From the NCBI RefSeq assembly GCF_029846235.1, contig NZ_JARVWP010000028.1, positions 1 to 64,000 on the forward strand: a DNA stretch of 64,000 nt, read 5' to 3'. The notes below the pieces were generated by a model that worked only from the letters and a program-made list of their open reading frames with translations, ran no database searches and was not told the origin of the DNA. This DNA is from Bradyrhizobium sp. CER78. Lineage in GTDB: Bacteria; Pseudomonadota; Alphaproteobacteria; Rhizobiales; Xanthobacteraceae. A program made the position numbers and the translations under genes. Below, piece after piece: positions 15,955-24,012 of the stretch (the first letter of the stretch is position 1; each line of letters opens with the position of its first letter).

Positions 15955-16512
15955 ATGGACCAGATTGCCGTACACCAGGACAGCGCGACCAGCACCGACT
16001 GGCCGGTTGCGATCTACCGCACGCTGAAGAGTTTCGGCGTGGCGCAGGTGTCCTACGTTCCCGATGCCGGTCATTCCAAGCTGATCAAGCTGTCGCATGC
16101 CGATGCCGGCATTAAGACCACGGTTCTGACCACCGAGGAGGAAGGCGTGGCGATGGCCGCCGGCGCCTGGCTCGGCGGCGACCGCGCGGTGCTGTTGATG
16201 CAATCGAGCGGCGTCGGCAATTGCGTCAACATGCTGTCGCTGATGGCGAGCTGCCGCTTTCCGCTGCTGACCTTGGTGACGATGCGCGGCGAATGGGCCG
16301 AATTCAATCCCTGGCAGATCCCGATGGGCCGGGCGACGCCGCAGGCGTTCGAGATCATGGGCACGACGGTGCTGCGCCTCGAGAACCCCGACGACGCCGA
16401 GGAAGTGATCTCGGCCGCCGCCTCGCTCGCCTATGACGGCGACCAGCAGGTCGCGGTCTTGATCTCGCAGCGGATGATCGGCCGCAAGAAGTGGACCAAG
16501 GAGACGCACTGA
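15955..16512 (+). CDS. Thiamine-diphosphate decarboxylase, N-terminal (alpha) subunit, ComD-like
   Basis: Carries the PYR-type half of a ThDP enzyme, resembling the alpha subunit of sulfopyruvate decarboxylase and the N-terminal half of phosphonopyruvate decarboxylase. The conserved Glu that activates ThDP lies in VLTTEEEGVAMAAGAWLGG, and GVGNCVNMLSL follows. At 185 residues it needs the partner encoded immediately downstream, whose start overlaps this gene's stop (TGATG). Together with the PEP mutase-family gene upstream this suggests decarboxylation of a 3-substituted pyruvate. The true substrate (phosphono, sulfo or other keto acid) cannot be read from the sequence. Confidence 0.82.
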   Translation: MDQIAVHQDSATSTDWPVAIYRTLKSFGVAQVSYVPDAGHSKLIKLSHADAGIKTTVLTTEEEGVAMAAGAWLGGDRAVLLMQSSGVGNCVNMLSLMASCRFPLLTLVTMRGEWAEFNPWQIPMGRATPQAFEIMGTTVLRLENPDDAEEVISAAASLAYDGDQQVAVLISQRMIGRKKWTKETH

Positions 16513-17102
16513 TGTCAGCAACCGGCACTCTCGATCGCCGCGCCGCCGTGAAGGCATTGCTTGCCGACCGCGGCGACCTGCTCGTGATCTCCGGGCTCGG
16601 CTCTTCCTCTTACGACGTGTTCGATGCCGGTGAGCATCCCGGCAATTTCTATCTCTGGGGCGCGATGGGCGGCGCGGCGATGGTCGGGCTCGGCCTTGCG
16701 CTGGCGCAGCCGAAACGGCCGGTGCTGGTCGTCACCGGCGACGGCGAGCAGCTGATGGGCATCGGCAGCCTTCTGACGGTCGCAACCAAGCAGCCCGGCA
16801 ATCTCTCGATCGCAGTGCTCGACAACGGCCATTTCGGCGAGACCGGCATGCAGCCCAGTCACTCCGGCCTCGGCGCAAAGCTCGAAGTGATCGCGAGCGG
16901 CGCGGGCATCGGCAATGTCTCCGATATCGCCGACATGGCCGGCATCGAGAATTTCCGTGCCGGCCTGCGCGATCTCGGCGGCGGCCCACGGCTCGCGCGC
17001 ATTCGGATCGCCGCCGGCGAAGTGGAGCGCGCGCTGCCGCCACGTGACGGCACCTACCTCAAGAATCGCTTCCGCGGCCATCTCGGCTTCAAGGTCAGCT
17101 GA
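16512..17102 (+). CDS. Thiamine-diphosphate decarboxylase, C-terminal (beta) subunit, ComE-like
   Basis: Carries the PP-type half of the ThDP enzyme. The diphosphate and Mg site is the GDGEQLMGIG motif followed after the usual interval by AVLDNGHFGETG. The GAMGGAAMVGLGLA segment is also typical. The 196-residue length matches the separate beta subunit of ComDE-type sulfopyruvate decarboxylases; in bacterial phosphonopyruvate decarboxylases both halves are one chain. The ATG overlaps the alpha subunit's stop by one base, so the subunits are made in step. A repeat element ends the operon just downstream. Confidence 0.82.
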   Translation: MSATGTLDRRAAVKALLADRGDLLVISGLGSSSYDVFDAGEHPGNFYLWGAMGGAAMVGLGLALAQPKRPVLVVTGDGEQLMGIGSLLTVATKQPGNLSIAVLDNGHFGETGMQPSHSGLGAKLEVIASGAGIGNVSDIADMAGIENFRAGLRDLGGGPRLARIRIAAGEVERALPPRDGTYLKNRFRGHLGFKVS

Positions 17103-17121
17103 AAGCGGACAATGTATCCAC

Positions 17122-17244
17122 CGTCATTGCGAGGAGCGATAGCGACGAAGCAATCCATCTCTCCGCGCGTGTGGACGAATGGATTGCTTCGCGGAGTCTG
17201 TCATCCGGCGGCGCTACGCGCCGACCGGGTGGCTCGCAATGACG
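17122..17244. repeat. CGTCATTGCGAG-ended intergenic repeat, copy 1
   Basis: The ends CGTCATTGCGAG (17122-17133) and CTCGCAATGACG (17233-17244) are perfect 12-base inverted repeats. The same ends occur at 53948-54031. It lies between the convergent decarboxylase and LysR genes, where it may end transcription from both sides. Confidence 0.75.
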
Positions 17245-17263
17245 GAAATGAGTGCAACCGCGC

Positions 17264-18187
17264 TCAGGCGAGCTGGATATCCCAGAGCCCCTCGGCGCGG
17301 CAGGCGGCGACCTCGTCGCGCAGCAATCTTGCGATCAGCGTGATGGCGTTGGAGCCGGGATGCTCGACCGGCGAAGCCAGCGTCAGTTCGCGCCGCGGCG
17401 CGGGACGTGCGATCGGCGCGGTCTCCAGCCGGCCCTCCGCGACCTCGCCGCGCACCGAGGACGGCGGCAGCATGGTGTATCCGAGCCCCTCCTCGACCAA
17501 ACTCGTCAGCACCCGAAACGAATCCGCCTCGAGCTTGACGTCGAGCGTGACCTTCTTCTTCGCCGCCGCATGCTCGATCATGGCGCGGAGCCCGTGCGAA
17601 TGACTGGGCAGCACCAGGCGCTGCCGCAGCAGCCAGCCGATATCGACCTGCTTCTTCTGCTTCAGCCCGCTGCCACGCGGGCCGACCGCGACGATCGAGT
17701 CGCGGCCGAGGCTCTGCACCGCCAGATGCAGGTCGACCGACGGGCCGTAGATCACCGCAAGGTCCATCTCACCGCGATGCAGCCATTCGATCAGATGGCC
17801 GCTGTAGCTTTCGACGATGCAGAGCGAGATACCGGGATAACGTTCCACCGTGCGCCGCGCCAGCCGCGCCGAGATCACGCAGCTCACCGTCGGCACCAGC
17901 CCGAGCACGACGCGCCCGGACGGCGCGCCACCGGCGGACTGGATGTCGTCGCGGATCTGGTCGATCTGCCGCACGATACCGCCGGTGCGCGCCAGCAGCA
18001 GCCGGCCGGCATCGGTCAGCACCATGCCGCGGCCGTTGCGCGTGAACAATTCGGTGCGCAGCTCGTGCTCCAACAGCTTGATCTGCCGGCTCAGCGCCGG
18101 CTGCGCGACCCGCAAGGTGTCGGATGCCTTGCTCAGACTCCCGAGTTCCGCGACGCACGCAAAGGTCCTAAGCTGGCGGAAATCCAT
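17264..18187 (-). CDS. LysR-family regulator beside an acyl-CoA catabolic operon
   Basis: LysR-type regulator of 307 residues. The winged helix is at residues 1-60 (MDFRQLRTFACVAELGSLSK, then QPALSRQIKLLEHEL), and the effector domain starts near residue 88 (GRVVLGLVPTVSC). ATG 18187 is preferred over a TTG three codons upstream. The gene is divergent from the acyl-CoA dehydrogenase/CoA-transferase/hydratase operon, the classic arrangement for a LysR activator and its target. The effector may be an intermediate of that pathway. Confidence 0.9.
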   Translation of the reverse strand: MDFRQLRTFACVAELGSLSKASDTLRVAQPALSRQIKLLEHELRTELFTRNGRGMVLTDAGRLLLARTGGIVRQIDQIRDDIQSAGGAPSGRVVLGLVPTVSCVISARLARRTVERYPGISLCIVESYSGHLIEWLHRGEMDLAVIYGPSVDLHLAVQSLGRDSIVAVGPRGSGLKQKKQVDIGWLLRQRLVLPSHSHGLRAMIEHAAAKKKVTLDVKLEADSFRVLTSLVEEGLGYTMLPPSSVRGEVAEGRLETAPIARPAPRRELTLASPVEHPGSNAITLIARLLRDEVAACRAEGLWDIQLA

Positions 18188-18212
18188 ACTTGCCAATCCT
18201 GGAAGGCAGGTT

Positions 18213-18236
18213 CATACGCTATAACAAAACAGCATA
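18213..18236. promoter_or_regulatory. Possible LysR binding site
   Basis: ATACGCT and AGCATAG form an imperfect inverted pair around an AT-rich spacer, 26 to 49 bases from the LysR start and in the shared divergent region. The T-N11-A pattern of LysR sites is loosely satisfied. Support is weak. Confidence 0.25.
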
Positions 18237-18280
18237 GGGAGTTTACCAGGGCCCCACAACAGCGGGCGTTTGACCTGCAA

Positions 18281-18337
18281 TCTTGTTTTGACGCGTTTTC
18301 TTCACGCGAACCGATCCCCACTCCGCTCGAAAACGCT
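18281..18337. repeat. Repeat containing GACGCGTTTTCTTCACGCGAACC, copy in a promoter region
   Basis: The same sequence, inverted, occurs at 57284-57340 with only a few differences. This copy lies 30 bases upstream of the acyl-CoA dehydrogenase start, between it and the LysR gene, so it may contribute to the leader of that operon. Confidence 0.7.
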
Positions 18338-18366
18338 CTGGTGCAACCTCGCGACAAGAAGAACCA

Positions 18367-19536
18367 ATGACCACACACGATCAGCACACCGACGACCACT
18401 CAGACATCCGCGACGCCGTCGCAAAACTCTGCGCGCAGTTTCCCGGCGAATACTGGCGCAAGCTCGATCGCCAGATGGCCTATCCGAAGGAGTTCGTCGA
18501 TGCGCTGACGGAGGCCGGCTATCTCTCGGTGCTGATCCCCGAGGAGTATGGCGGCGCCGGCCTGAAGCTTTCGGCAGCGGCGGCGATCCTGGAAGAGATC
18601 CAGCGCGCCGGCTGCAATGGCGGCGGCTGCCACGCCCAGATGTACACGATGGGCACCGTGCTGCGGCACGGCAACGACGCGCAGAAGGCGAAGTATCTGC
18701 CGAAGGTCGCGACCGGCGAGCTGCGGCTGCAGGCGTTCGGCGTCACCGAGCCGACCAGCGGTACCGATACCTCGTCGCTGAAGACCTTCGCCCGCCGCGA
18801 GGGCGACCATTACGTCGTCAACGGCCAGAAGATCTGGACCAGCCGCGCCGAATATTCCGACCTGATGATCCTGCTGGCGCGCACCACGCCGAAGGAGCAG
18901 TCCAAGAAGCGCACCGACGGGCTCTCGGTGTTCATCGTCGACATGCGCGAGGTGAAGGGCAAGGGGCTGGAGATCCGCCCGATCCGCACCATGATGAACC
19001 ATGCCACGACCGAAGTGTTCTTCACCGACATGAAGGTGCCGGCGGAGAATCTGATCGGCGAGGAGGGCAAGGGTTTCCGCTACATCCTCTCGGGCATGAA
19101 TGCCGAGCGCATCCTGATCGCGGCCGAATGCGTCGGCGATGCCAAATGGTTCATCGCCAAGGCGACCAACTACGCCAAGGAGCGCAGCGTGTTCGGCCGG
19201 CCGATCGGCCAGAACCAGGGCATCCAGTTCCCGATTGCCAAAGCCTACGCCTCGATGCGCGCGGCCGAGCTGATGGTCAAGGAAGCCACCCGCAAATATG
19301 AGGCCGGGCTCGACTGCGGCGCCGAGGCCAACATGGCCAAGATGCTGGCGGCGGATGCCTCCTGGGAAGCGGCCAACGCCTGCGTGCAGACCCATGGCGG
19401 CTTCGGCTTCGCCGAGGAATACGACGTCGAGCGCAAGTTCCGCGAGACCCGGCTCTACCAGGTGGCGCCGATCTCGACCAATCTGATCCTCTCCTTCGTC
19501 GCCGAGCACGTGCTCGGCATGCCCCGCTCCTACTGA
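18367..19536 (+). CDS. Acyl-CoA dehydrogenase-family flavoprotein
   Basis: FAD enzyme of the acyl-CoA dehydrogenase family, expected to oxidise the alpha-beta bond of a CoA thioester. The flavin and substrate-binding segment is AFGVTEPTSGTDTS, and the C-terminal motif is THGGFGFAEEYDVERKFRETRLYQ. The residue matching the catalytic Glu of medium-chain dehydrogenases is Pro 368 (YQVAPIST). A Glu at position 247 (GMNAERIL) matches the catalytic Glu of isovaleryl-CoA dehydrogenase instead, so a branched or bulky acyl substrate is plausible. It is first in an operon with a CoA-transferase (11-base gap) and a hydratase, facing a LysR regulator. Confidence 0.87.
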   Translation: MTTHDQHTDDHSDIRDAVAKLCAQFPGEYWRKLDRQMAYPKEFVDALTEAGYLSVLIPEEYGGAGLKLSAAAAILEEIQRAGCNGGGCHAQMYTMGTVLRHGNDAQKAKYLPKVATGELRLQAFGVTEPTSGTDTSSLKTFARREGDHYVVNGQKIWTSRAEYSDLMILLARTTPKEQSKKRTDGLSVFIVDMREVKGKGLEIRPIRTMMNHATTEVFFTDMKVPAENLIGEEGKGFRYILSGMNAERILIAAECVGDAKWFIAKATNYAKERSVFGRPIGQNQGIQFPIAKAYASMRAAELMVKEATRKYEAGLDCGAEANMAKMLAADASWEAANACVQTHGGFGFAEEYDVERKFRETRLYQVAPISTNLILSFVAEHVLGMPRSY

Positions 19537-19547
19537 GTTCTCAGATC

Positions 19548-20648
19548 ATGCTGCCGCTTGAGGGATTGACCGTCATCGCCGTCGAACAGGCGGTTGCCGC
19601 GCCGTTCTGCTCGTCACGCCTCGCCGATGCCGGCGCCCATGTCATCAAGATCGAGCGGCCCGAGGGCGATTTCGCCCGCGGCTACGACGCCGCGGCGAAG
19701 GGCCAGAGCAGCTATTTCGTCTGGCTCAACCGCGGCAAGGATTCCGCGGTGGTCGACCTCGCCACCAGGGAAGGCCGCGCAGAACTGGAGCGGCTGATCG
19801 CGAGCGCCGACGTGCTGTTGCAGAATTTGAAGCCCGGCTCGATGGACAAGCTCGGCTTCTCGCGCGAGCGGCTGCGCAAGGACTATCCGAAGCTGATCAT
19901 GTGCACGATCACGGGCTATGGCGACACCGGCCCCTATGCTGATCGCAAGGCCTATGACCTGCTGATCCAGGCCGAGAGCGGCCTCGCCTCGATCACCGGC
20001 GGGCCCGAGGGCGCCTCGCGCGTCGGCATGTCGATCGTCGACGTCGCGACCGGCGCCACCGCGCACGCGTCCATTCTCGAGGCGCTGATCGGGCGCAGCC
20101 GCACCGGCGAGGGTGCCGACATCCGGATATCGATGTTCGACGTGATGGCCGACTGGCTCACCGTGCCGCTGCTCAATGCCGAGGACGGCAAGTCGCCCAA
20201 GCGCATCGGCCTCGCCCATCCCTCGATCGCGCCCTACGGCGTGTTCCGCTCCAAGGACGGCAAGGAGATCCTGATCTCGATCCAGAGCGAGCGCGAATGG
20301 AAGACGCTGTGCGCCAAGGTGCTGGGTCAGCCTGGCCTGCCCGACGATCCGCGCTTTGCCAACATGGTCGAGCGCGTGCGCAACCGCACCGTGACCGACC
20401 AGATCGTCAGCGACAGTTTTGGCAGGCTGACGCGCGAGGAATTACTGGCGAAGCTTGCCGAGGCCGACATCGCCTTTGCCGAGGTCAACAGCATGGACGA
20501 TCTCGCCAGGCATCCGCATCTGCGCCGCATCGAGGTCGACACGCCGAACGGCAAGGTCAGCTATCCGGCGCCGGGCGCGATCGTGGTCGGCGAGGACAGG
20601 CACTACGGCAAGGTGCCGGCGATCGGCGAGCGCATCAAACGTTCCTAA
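19548..20648 (+). CDS. Class III (CaiB/BaiF) CoA-transferase
   Basis: Family III CoA-transferase that moves CoA between carboxylic acids through an aspartyl-CoA anhydride. N-terminal text LPLEGLTVIAVEQAVAAPFC and VIKIERPEGDFAR is typical. The catalytic Asp is D198 in RISMFDVMAD, after GRSRTGEGADI. At 366 residues it is slightly short. It sits 11 bases after the acyl-CoA dehydrogenase gene and, past a hairpin repeat, precedes a hydratase. In known pathways such sets activate a dicarboxylic or branched acid and degrade it; mesaconyl-CoA isomerisation in the 3-hydroxypropionate bi-cycle uses this family too. Confidence 0.87.
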   Translation: MLPLEGLTVIAVEQAVAAPFCSSRLADAGAHVIKIERPEGDFARGYDAAAKGQSSYFVWLNRGKDSAVVDLATREGRAELERLIASADVLLQNLKPGSMDKLGFSRERLRKDYPKLIMCTITGYGDTGPYADRKAYDLLIQAESGLASITGGPEGASRVGMSIVDVATGATAHASILEALIGRSRTGEGADIRISMFDVMADWLTVPLLNAEDGKSPKRIGLAHPSIAPYGVFRSKDGKEILISIQSEREWKTLCAKVLGQPGLPDDPRFANMVERVRNRTVTDQIVSDSFGRLTREELLAKLAEADIAFAEVNSMDDLARHPHLRRIEVDTPNGKVSYPAPGAIVVGEDRHYGKVPAIGERIKRS

Positions 20649-20695
20649 GCTGTAATGAGATTGCCTCAAATACCAACGACGAATGAGCTGCGCCC

Positions 20696-20806
20696 CCTCT
20701 CCCGCTTGCGGGGGAGGGTTGGGGTGGGGGCTCTCTCCACGAATCCCACCGTGGAGAGACCCCCCACCCGGCGCTGCGCGCCGACCTCCCCCGCAAGCGG
20801 GAGAGG
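20696..20806. repeat. Repeat element with 22-base perfect inverted ends, inside an operon
   Basis: The arms at 20696-20717 and 20785-20806 are perfect reverse complements and identical to those at 10071-10193. Here too the element separates two genes of one operon, the CoA-transferase and the hydratase. Confidence 0.75.
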
Positions 20807-20863
20807 TGCACCGAGCCTGCCGGCAGGCTAACTAAGACACCTCTCACTTCGGGCAACACAGTC

Positions 20864-21715
20864 ATGACCGACAAACTCGACCTCGATCATCTCCGCCAAT
20901 GGATCGGCAAGACCACCGAGGCCTCCGACGTCGTCACCAAATATCTTGTCATGGGGCTGCGCGCGACGCTGTTCCAGGAGATCGGCGAGCCGAAGGCGGG
21001 CGATGCCGCGCCGTGGACCACGCATTGGTGCCTGGCGCAGCCGGTGTTTCCGATGTCGCAGCTCGGCCCCGACGGTCATCCGACCCGTGGCGGCTTCCTG
21101 CCCCCGGTGCCGTTGCCGCGCCGGATGTGGGCCGGCGGCGAGCTTGAATTCTTGGATAGCTTGCGCATCGGCGATGAAGCCAAGCGCACCTCCAGGATTG
21201 CCGACGTCACGGTGAAATCGGGCTCGACCGGCACGCTGTGCTTCGTCTCGGTCAACCATGAGATCACAACCTCGCGCGGGCTTGCCGTCCGCGAGCGGCA
21301 GGACATCGTCTATCGCGAGATGACGAGCACACCGACGGCAGCGCCGGCCAAGGCGCCGCCGCCCCCGGTCGCGCAGCATCGCGAGAGCCACGTCTCCGAC
21401 CCGGTGCTGCTGTTTCGTTATTCGGCGCTGACCTTCAACGGCCACCGCATCCATTATGATCGCGACTACGTCACGAAGGTCGAGGGCTATCCGGGGTTGA
21501 TCTTCCACGGCCCGCTGCAGGCCTCCTTCATCGTCGAGCTCGCCGCGAAACTCCGTGGCGGCAAACCGCCGAAGAAGCTCACCTACCGCGGCGTGCAGCC
21601 GCTGTTCGAGGGCAGCGAGTTCTCGGTCAACGCCAACGACAAGGACGGCGGCATGGAGTTGTGGACCGCGAACGCCGAGGGCCAGCCGACCATGAAGGGC
21701 ACGGCGAGCTGGTAA
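20864..21715 (+). CDS. MaoC/HTD2-like double hot-dog hydratase
   Basis: A 283-residue acyl-CoA hydratase or dehydratase of the FAS1-like/HTD2 family, in which two hot-dog folds lie in one chain. The first is degenerate (WCLAQPVFPMSQLGPDGHP; GGFLPPVPLPRRMWAGGELEF), and the second carries the active-site-type segment RYSALTFNGHRIHYDRDY, with the Asn-His pair found in MaoC hydratases. Mesaconyl-C4-CoA hydratase of Chloroflexus and itaconyl-CoA hydratase belong to the same broad family. Last gene of the LysR-linked operon, it would hydrate the enoyl-CoA made by the dehydrogenase. Confidence 0.82.
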   Translation: MTDKLDLDHLRQWIGKTTEASDVVTKYLVMGLRATLFQEIGEPKAGDAAPWTTHWCLAQPVFPMSQLGPDGHPTRGGFLPPVPLPRRMWAGGELEFLDSLRIGDEAKRTSRIADVTVKSGSTGTLCFVSVNHEITTSRGLAVRERQDIVYREMTSTPTAAPAKAPPPPVAQHRESHVSDPVLLFRYSALTFNGHRIHYDRDYVTKVEGYPGLIFHGPLQASFIVELAAKLRGGKPPKKLTYRGVQPLFEGSEFSVNANDKDGGMELWTANAEGQPTMKGTASW

Positions 21716-21733
21716 GGGACGCACGCCGCTATT

Positions 21734-22609
21734 CTAATCCCTTGCGAAACCGGCAACAGCCTTGACGATCGGCGAGCGCCAGTTGGCGCTCGTCGTCAGC
21801 ATCCAGCATTCATAGCGGAAATCCGCGTCCAACGGCAGCTCGACCAGTTCGCCGCGCGCGATCTCCTGCTCGAAGACGAAGCGCGGACCACGGGCGACAT
21901 GATGGCTTTCGAGCGCCATCCGCTTGATGAGATCGTAATCGTCGGACAGGAACGATTCGAGGTTTTGCCGTTGCTGATCCCCCGACACATCGAGCCAGGC
22001 CCGAAAGTCGGGCGTGAGGCCGGCGCTCGCCAGCGACAGCAGTGCGATGTCGGCAGCCGATAGCGGTGCGTGCTTCAGCGCCGGATGGTCCGGGCGCGCC
22101 ACGACGATGTAACGATCTTCGAACACCTTGACGCGGATGAAATCGTCCTGCGACGTCGCAAGCTGGTGATTACAGAACACCAGATCGAAGGTCCCGGCGC
22201 GCAGGGCTCGCATCATCAAGTTCGGCCCGGCATAGCGGGTGACGAATTGCAGCCGGGGAAAGGCCTGCGCCGCATTGCGCAGCACTTTCGGCAGCGGGTG
22301 CAACCGCGTCGCAGGCCCGACGCCGATCTTGAGCATTCCCGCTTCGCCCTTTGCCATCTGCTCCAGTTCATGGCCGAGCGTGGCCACGTTCTGCAGCAAT
22401 GTCGCGGCTTGATCGGCGACGAACTTCCCGAAGGTGGTCGGACGGGCGCTGCTATTGGTCCGCTCGAACAGCTGGATTCCGAGCTTGGCCTCGAGACGGC
22501 CGATGCTCTTGCTCAGGGTCGGCTGCGCGATGCCCAGCGCCTTCGCGGCCCCGCTGAAACTTCCGGCACGGCAAATCGCGACAATCTGTTCGAGGTGACG
22601 CAAATCCAT
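21734..22609 (-). CDS. LysR-family regulator next to sulfatase and transporter genes
   Basis: LysR-type regulator of 291 residues from ATG 22609. The winged helix runs from residue 1 (MDLRHLEQIVAICRAGSFSG, QPTLSKSIGRLEAKL) and the effector domain begins near residue 90 (MLKIGVGPATRLHP). It is the third gene on this strand after the sulfatase and the MFS transporter genes, with a 44-base gap, so it probably controls them and may be co-transcribed, giving feedback. Confidence 0.88.
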   Translation of the reverse strand: MDLRHLEQIVAICRAGSFSGAAKALGIAQPTLSKSIGRLEAKLGIQLFERTNSSARPTTFGKFVADQAATLLQNVATLGHELEQMAKGEAGMLKIGVGPATRLHPLPKVLRNAAQAFPRLQFVTRYAGPNLMMRALRAGTFDLVFCNHQLATSQDDFIRVKVFEDRYIVVARPDHPALKHAPLSAADIALLSLASAGLTPDFRAWLDVSGDQQRQNLESFLSDDYDLIKRMALESHHVARGPRFVFEQEIARGELVELPLDADFRYECWMLTTSANWRSPIVKAVAGFARD

Positions 22610-22653
22610 GCCGCAACCATAGCAGAGGCACGCGGCCAAAGCGCGATGACGAT

Positions 22654-24012
22654 TTAGCCCGATCGCGTCGCGTTTGCGGCTTGCCCCGGCGGTTTGGTCC
22701 TGATCAGCATGGCGACCAGTGCGCTCAGCAGGAGTGAGGCTCCGCCGGCGGCGAGAGCCAGCGAGAAGTTGCCGGTATGCGTCTTCACCACACCGAAGAA
22801 ATAAGGGCCGACCGCGCCGCCGAGATTACCGAACCCGTTGATCAGGCCGATCCCGACGCCCGCGACGGTGGCCGGCAACACTTCGCCCGGCAAGGTCCAG
22901 AACGGACCGAAGCGGCCGAGGAATGCACCAGTGGCGAGCGACAGGCAGATCACCGTGACCCAGCTGCCGCCGCCCGTGACCTGCAGGACCAGCAGCGGGA
23001 CGCCCGCCAGCGCAGTCGCCGCGATCATGTGCCATTTGCGCTCGCGCCGTCGGTCCGAGCTGCTCGCGACCGCGAGCATCATGACGATACCGAGCAACGA
23101 GGGGACGGATGCGAACAATCCGACGATCCCGATCGGCAGCCCGGTCTCTTTCAGCACGGTCGGGAACCAGAAATTGACGCCCCATTCGGCCATTAAGGCG
23201 AGGAAATTATAGAGAGCGAGCAGCAGTACGCTCGGATGCCAAAGCGTCGAGAGCCAATGGCCCGAGATCTTCTCCACCGTCTCATCGCGCTCGGCCGTGA
23301 GCTTTGCCGCCAAATCCACGCGCTCGTGTTCCGGCAACCATCCGGCATCGTCAGGACGATCCTCGATCGCCCACCACCAGACCAGCGACCAGAGCACGCC
23401 CGGGATCGCCTCGATCACGAACATCAGGCGCCAATGCGAATAGGTCAGAATCAATCCGGAGATCGGCCCCGCGATCATTGGACCGATCGGGAAGGTGAGG
23501 AGGAACAGCGCGTTGGCGCGGGCGCGCTCCGCGCGTGTGAACCAGTTGCGGATCAGCACCAGCGTGCAGGTCAACACGCCGCCTTCGGACAGTCCGAGCG
23601 CGAAGCGATTGACGGCCAGCTCGAGCGGCGTTTGCACCAGCGCCGTCGTCAGCGAGATCGAGCTCCACAGCAGCAGCAGGCAAAGCAGGACCCGTTTCGG
23701 GCTCCAGGTCGAGGCCAGCCGGCCCGCCGGGATCTGCAGGATGATGTAGCCCCAGAAGAACAACCCGTTCGCAAAACCGAGACCCGAGGGAGTAAGCCCC
23801 AGATCGTCCCTGACGAACGGCGCCGCCATCGACAGATTGACGCGATCGACGAAGGCGAGCAGGTACATCACGAAGGCCACGCCGAGGATCCGGACCCAGC
23901 GATTGCGCGTTGCCTTGCCGAGAGCGCTCATGCCGTCGGAGCGCGGTGATGCAATGGCCGTGACAACCAGGGGACTTGGCCGGTTGAAACCAGAGGCCGG
24001 GCTTTCCCTCAC
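22654..24012 (-). CDS. MFS transporter, anion:cation symporter-like
   Basis: A twelve-helix major facilitator protein of the ACS group, which imports organic anions with protons or sodium. The loop after helix 2 reads GRLASTWSPKRVL, and the first helices (LGVAFVMYLLAFVDRVNLSMAAPF) carry the DRVN signature common to tartrate and phthalate permeases. The GTG at 24012 overlaps the sulfatase stop (GTGA); an internal ATG at 23931 is an alternative start. Coupling to the sulfatase gene suggests that it imports the sulfate ester or exports or imports its product. Confidence 0.85.
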   Translation of the reverse strand: MRESPASGFNRPSPLVVTAIASPRSDGMSALGKATRNRWVRILGVAFVMYLLAFVDRVNLSMAAPFVRDDLGLTPSGLGFANGLFFWGYIILQIPAGRLASTWSPKRVLLCLLLLWSSISLTTALVQTPLELAVNRFALGLSEGGVLTCTLVLIRNWFTRAERARANALFLLTFPIGPMIAGPISGLILTYSHWRLMFVIEAIPGVLWSLVWWWAIEDRPDDAGWLPEHERVDLAAKLTAERDETVEKISGHWLSTLWHPSVLLLALYNFLALMAEWGVNFWFPTVLKETGLPIGIVGLFASVPSLLGIVMMLAVASSSDRRRERKWHMIAATALAGVPLLVLQVTGGGSWVTVICLSLATGAFLGRFGPFWTLPGEVLPATVAGVGIGLINGFGNLGGAVGPYFFGVVKTHTGNFSLALAAGGASLLLSALVAMLIRTKPPGQAANATRSG

